From Candidatus Acidiferrales bacterium (lineage in GTDB: Bacteria > Acidobacteriota > Terriglobia > Acidiferrales > UBA7541): DNA of 41,546 bases. This document shows, piece by piece, positions 41,344 to 41,546 of this stretch. A model generated the notes under the pieces. The model searched no databases. It worked only from the letters and a program-made list of their open reading frames with translations, and was not told where the DNA came from. The first letter of the stretch is position 1, and each line of letters begins with the position of its first letter. The DNA lies in the NCBI GenBank assembly GCA_030038275.1, contig JASHPG010000190.1:1-41546 (forward strand). The letters are read 5' to 3'. The position numbers and the translations under genes were made by a program.

Positions 41344-41546
41344 CCGACGACCACGCTATCGACGTAGCACCACTTCCAGTCTTCGCCCGGCTCGATCGAC
41401 TGAATAACCGGGTGCTTCGTGGCGTGGAAGTGCTTGGTGGCGTGTTTGTTCTTCGAGCTGTCGCAGCAGCCCACGTGCCCGCACGTCAGGCACATCCGCA
41501 AATGCACCCATGTGTCGCCCGTTTTCAGGCATTCCTCGCAACCTTT
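41340..41546 (-). CDS. UBP-type zinc-finger protein, 5' end outside window
   Basis: The last 68 codons of a gene entering from the right edge. The visible part is nearly a whole ZnF-UBP domain: CEEC (visible residues 3-6), GDTWVHLRMCLTCGHVGCCD (10-29), then HATKHFHATKHPVIQ. The cysteine and histidine ligands have the spacing of the ubiquitin-binding zinc finger of deubiquitinases. Bacteria lack ubiquitin, and small stand-alone ZnF-UBP proteins in bacteria have no established role. It ends GEDWKWCYVDSVVVG and overlaps the DUF5996 gene by 4 nt (ATGA), implying a joint function or shared regulation. Confidence 0.88.
   Translation of the reverse strand, partial: KGCEECLKTGDTWVHLRMCLTCGHVGCCDSSKNKHATKHFHATKHPVIQSIEPGEDWKWCYVDSVVVG

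Noticed and set aside
1-41546. CRISPR array, rRNA or tRNA genes
   Set aside because: No regularly spaced direct repeats were seen, and no cloverleaf with a T-loop motif in the gaps; TTCGA-type matches fall inside coding sequence.

Overview
The window looks like a chromosomal segment of a GC-rich, Gram-negative, aerobic soil bacterium, most probably an acidobacterium (Acidobacteriota, Terriglobia-like). This is inferred from gene content: LpxD (lipid A), an outer-membrane beta-barrel protein, a TolC/RND pump, a Ccm (System I) cytochrome c maturation set with a cysteine-type CcmE, and small proteins (PilZ, a DUF6982-like protein) of a kind I associate with that phylum. No database search was possible. 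I see no rRNA, tRNA, CRISPR array, prophage or transposase. Most genes are housekeeping, and short dispersed repeats are the only mobile-looking DNA.

Layout. 1-2208 (-): ccmH, a ccmI-like gene and a membrane-anchored CNA-B-like protein that runs off the left edge, all overlapping. 2394-4397: a PilZ gene (+) and an MHS-family transporter (-) that separate these from ccmF and ccmE (4568-7111, -). 7326-12520 (-): a small [2Fe-2S]-like protein, accA and dnaE, the last two coupled by a GTGA overlap. 12808-13869: an outer-membrane protein (+) and a small protein (-) around a strong terminator. 14082-18011 (+): ferrochelatase, acyl-CoA dehydrogenase and malonyl-CoA decarboxylase, with short repeats in the gaps. 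18050-19596: a Cys-rich protein (-) divergent from lpxD (+). 20252-26254 (-): murJ, xerD, a CCA-adding-type enzyme, ybeY and a CorC/HlyC-type protein. 26468-30784 (+): a DUF6982-like gene, then a MocR regulator, a hotdog thioesterase, pdxS and pdxT. 30812-33163 (-): an NADPH:quinone-reductase-like gene and inositol-phosphate synthase. 33538-40332 (+): a TolC / membrane-fusion / RND efflux operon followed by an EcsC-family gene. 40444-41546 (-): a UBP zinc-finger gene (cut by the right edge) overlapping a DUF5996 gene.

How the genes work together. The two Ccm blocks deliver heme to apocytochromes c, and hemH makes heme. accA (malonyl-CoA synthesis), malonyl-CoA decarboxylase (the reverse direction in effect) and acyl-CoA dehydrogenase touch fatty-acid metabolism. 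lpxD, murJ and the OMP build the envelope. ybeY, the CCA-type enzyme and the CorC-like protein resemble the common ybeY-ybeX context. MocR plus PdxST form a likely self-regulated vitamin B6 locus.

I do not see an obviously new multi-gene defence or mobile system. The points most worth checking are: the CxxxY CcmE together with a multi-cysteine CcmH; an MHS transporter with no ATG/GTG/TTG start in front of its first membrane helix; promoters placed so that the mRNA would be leaderless; a perfect 15-bp hairpin just before xerD; a histone-like Lys/Ala tail on the CCA-type enzyme; and the MocR-thioesterase-PdxST arrangement.
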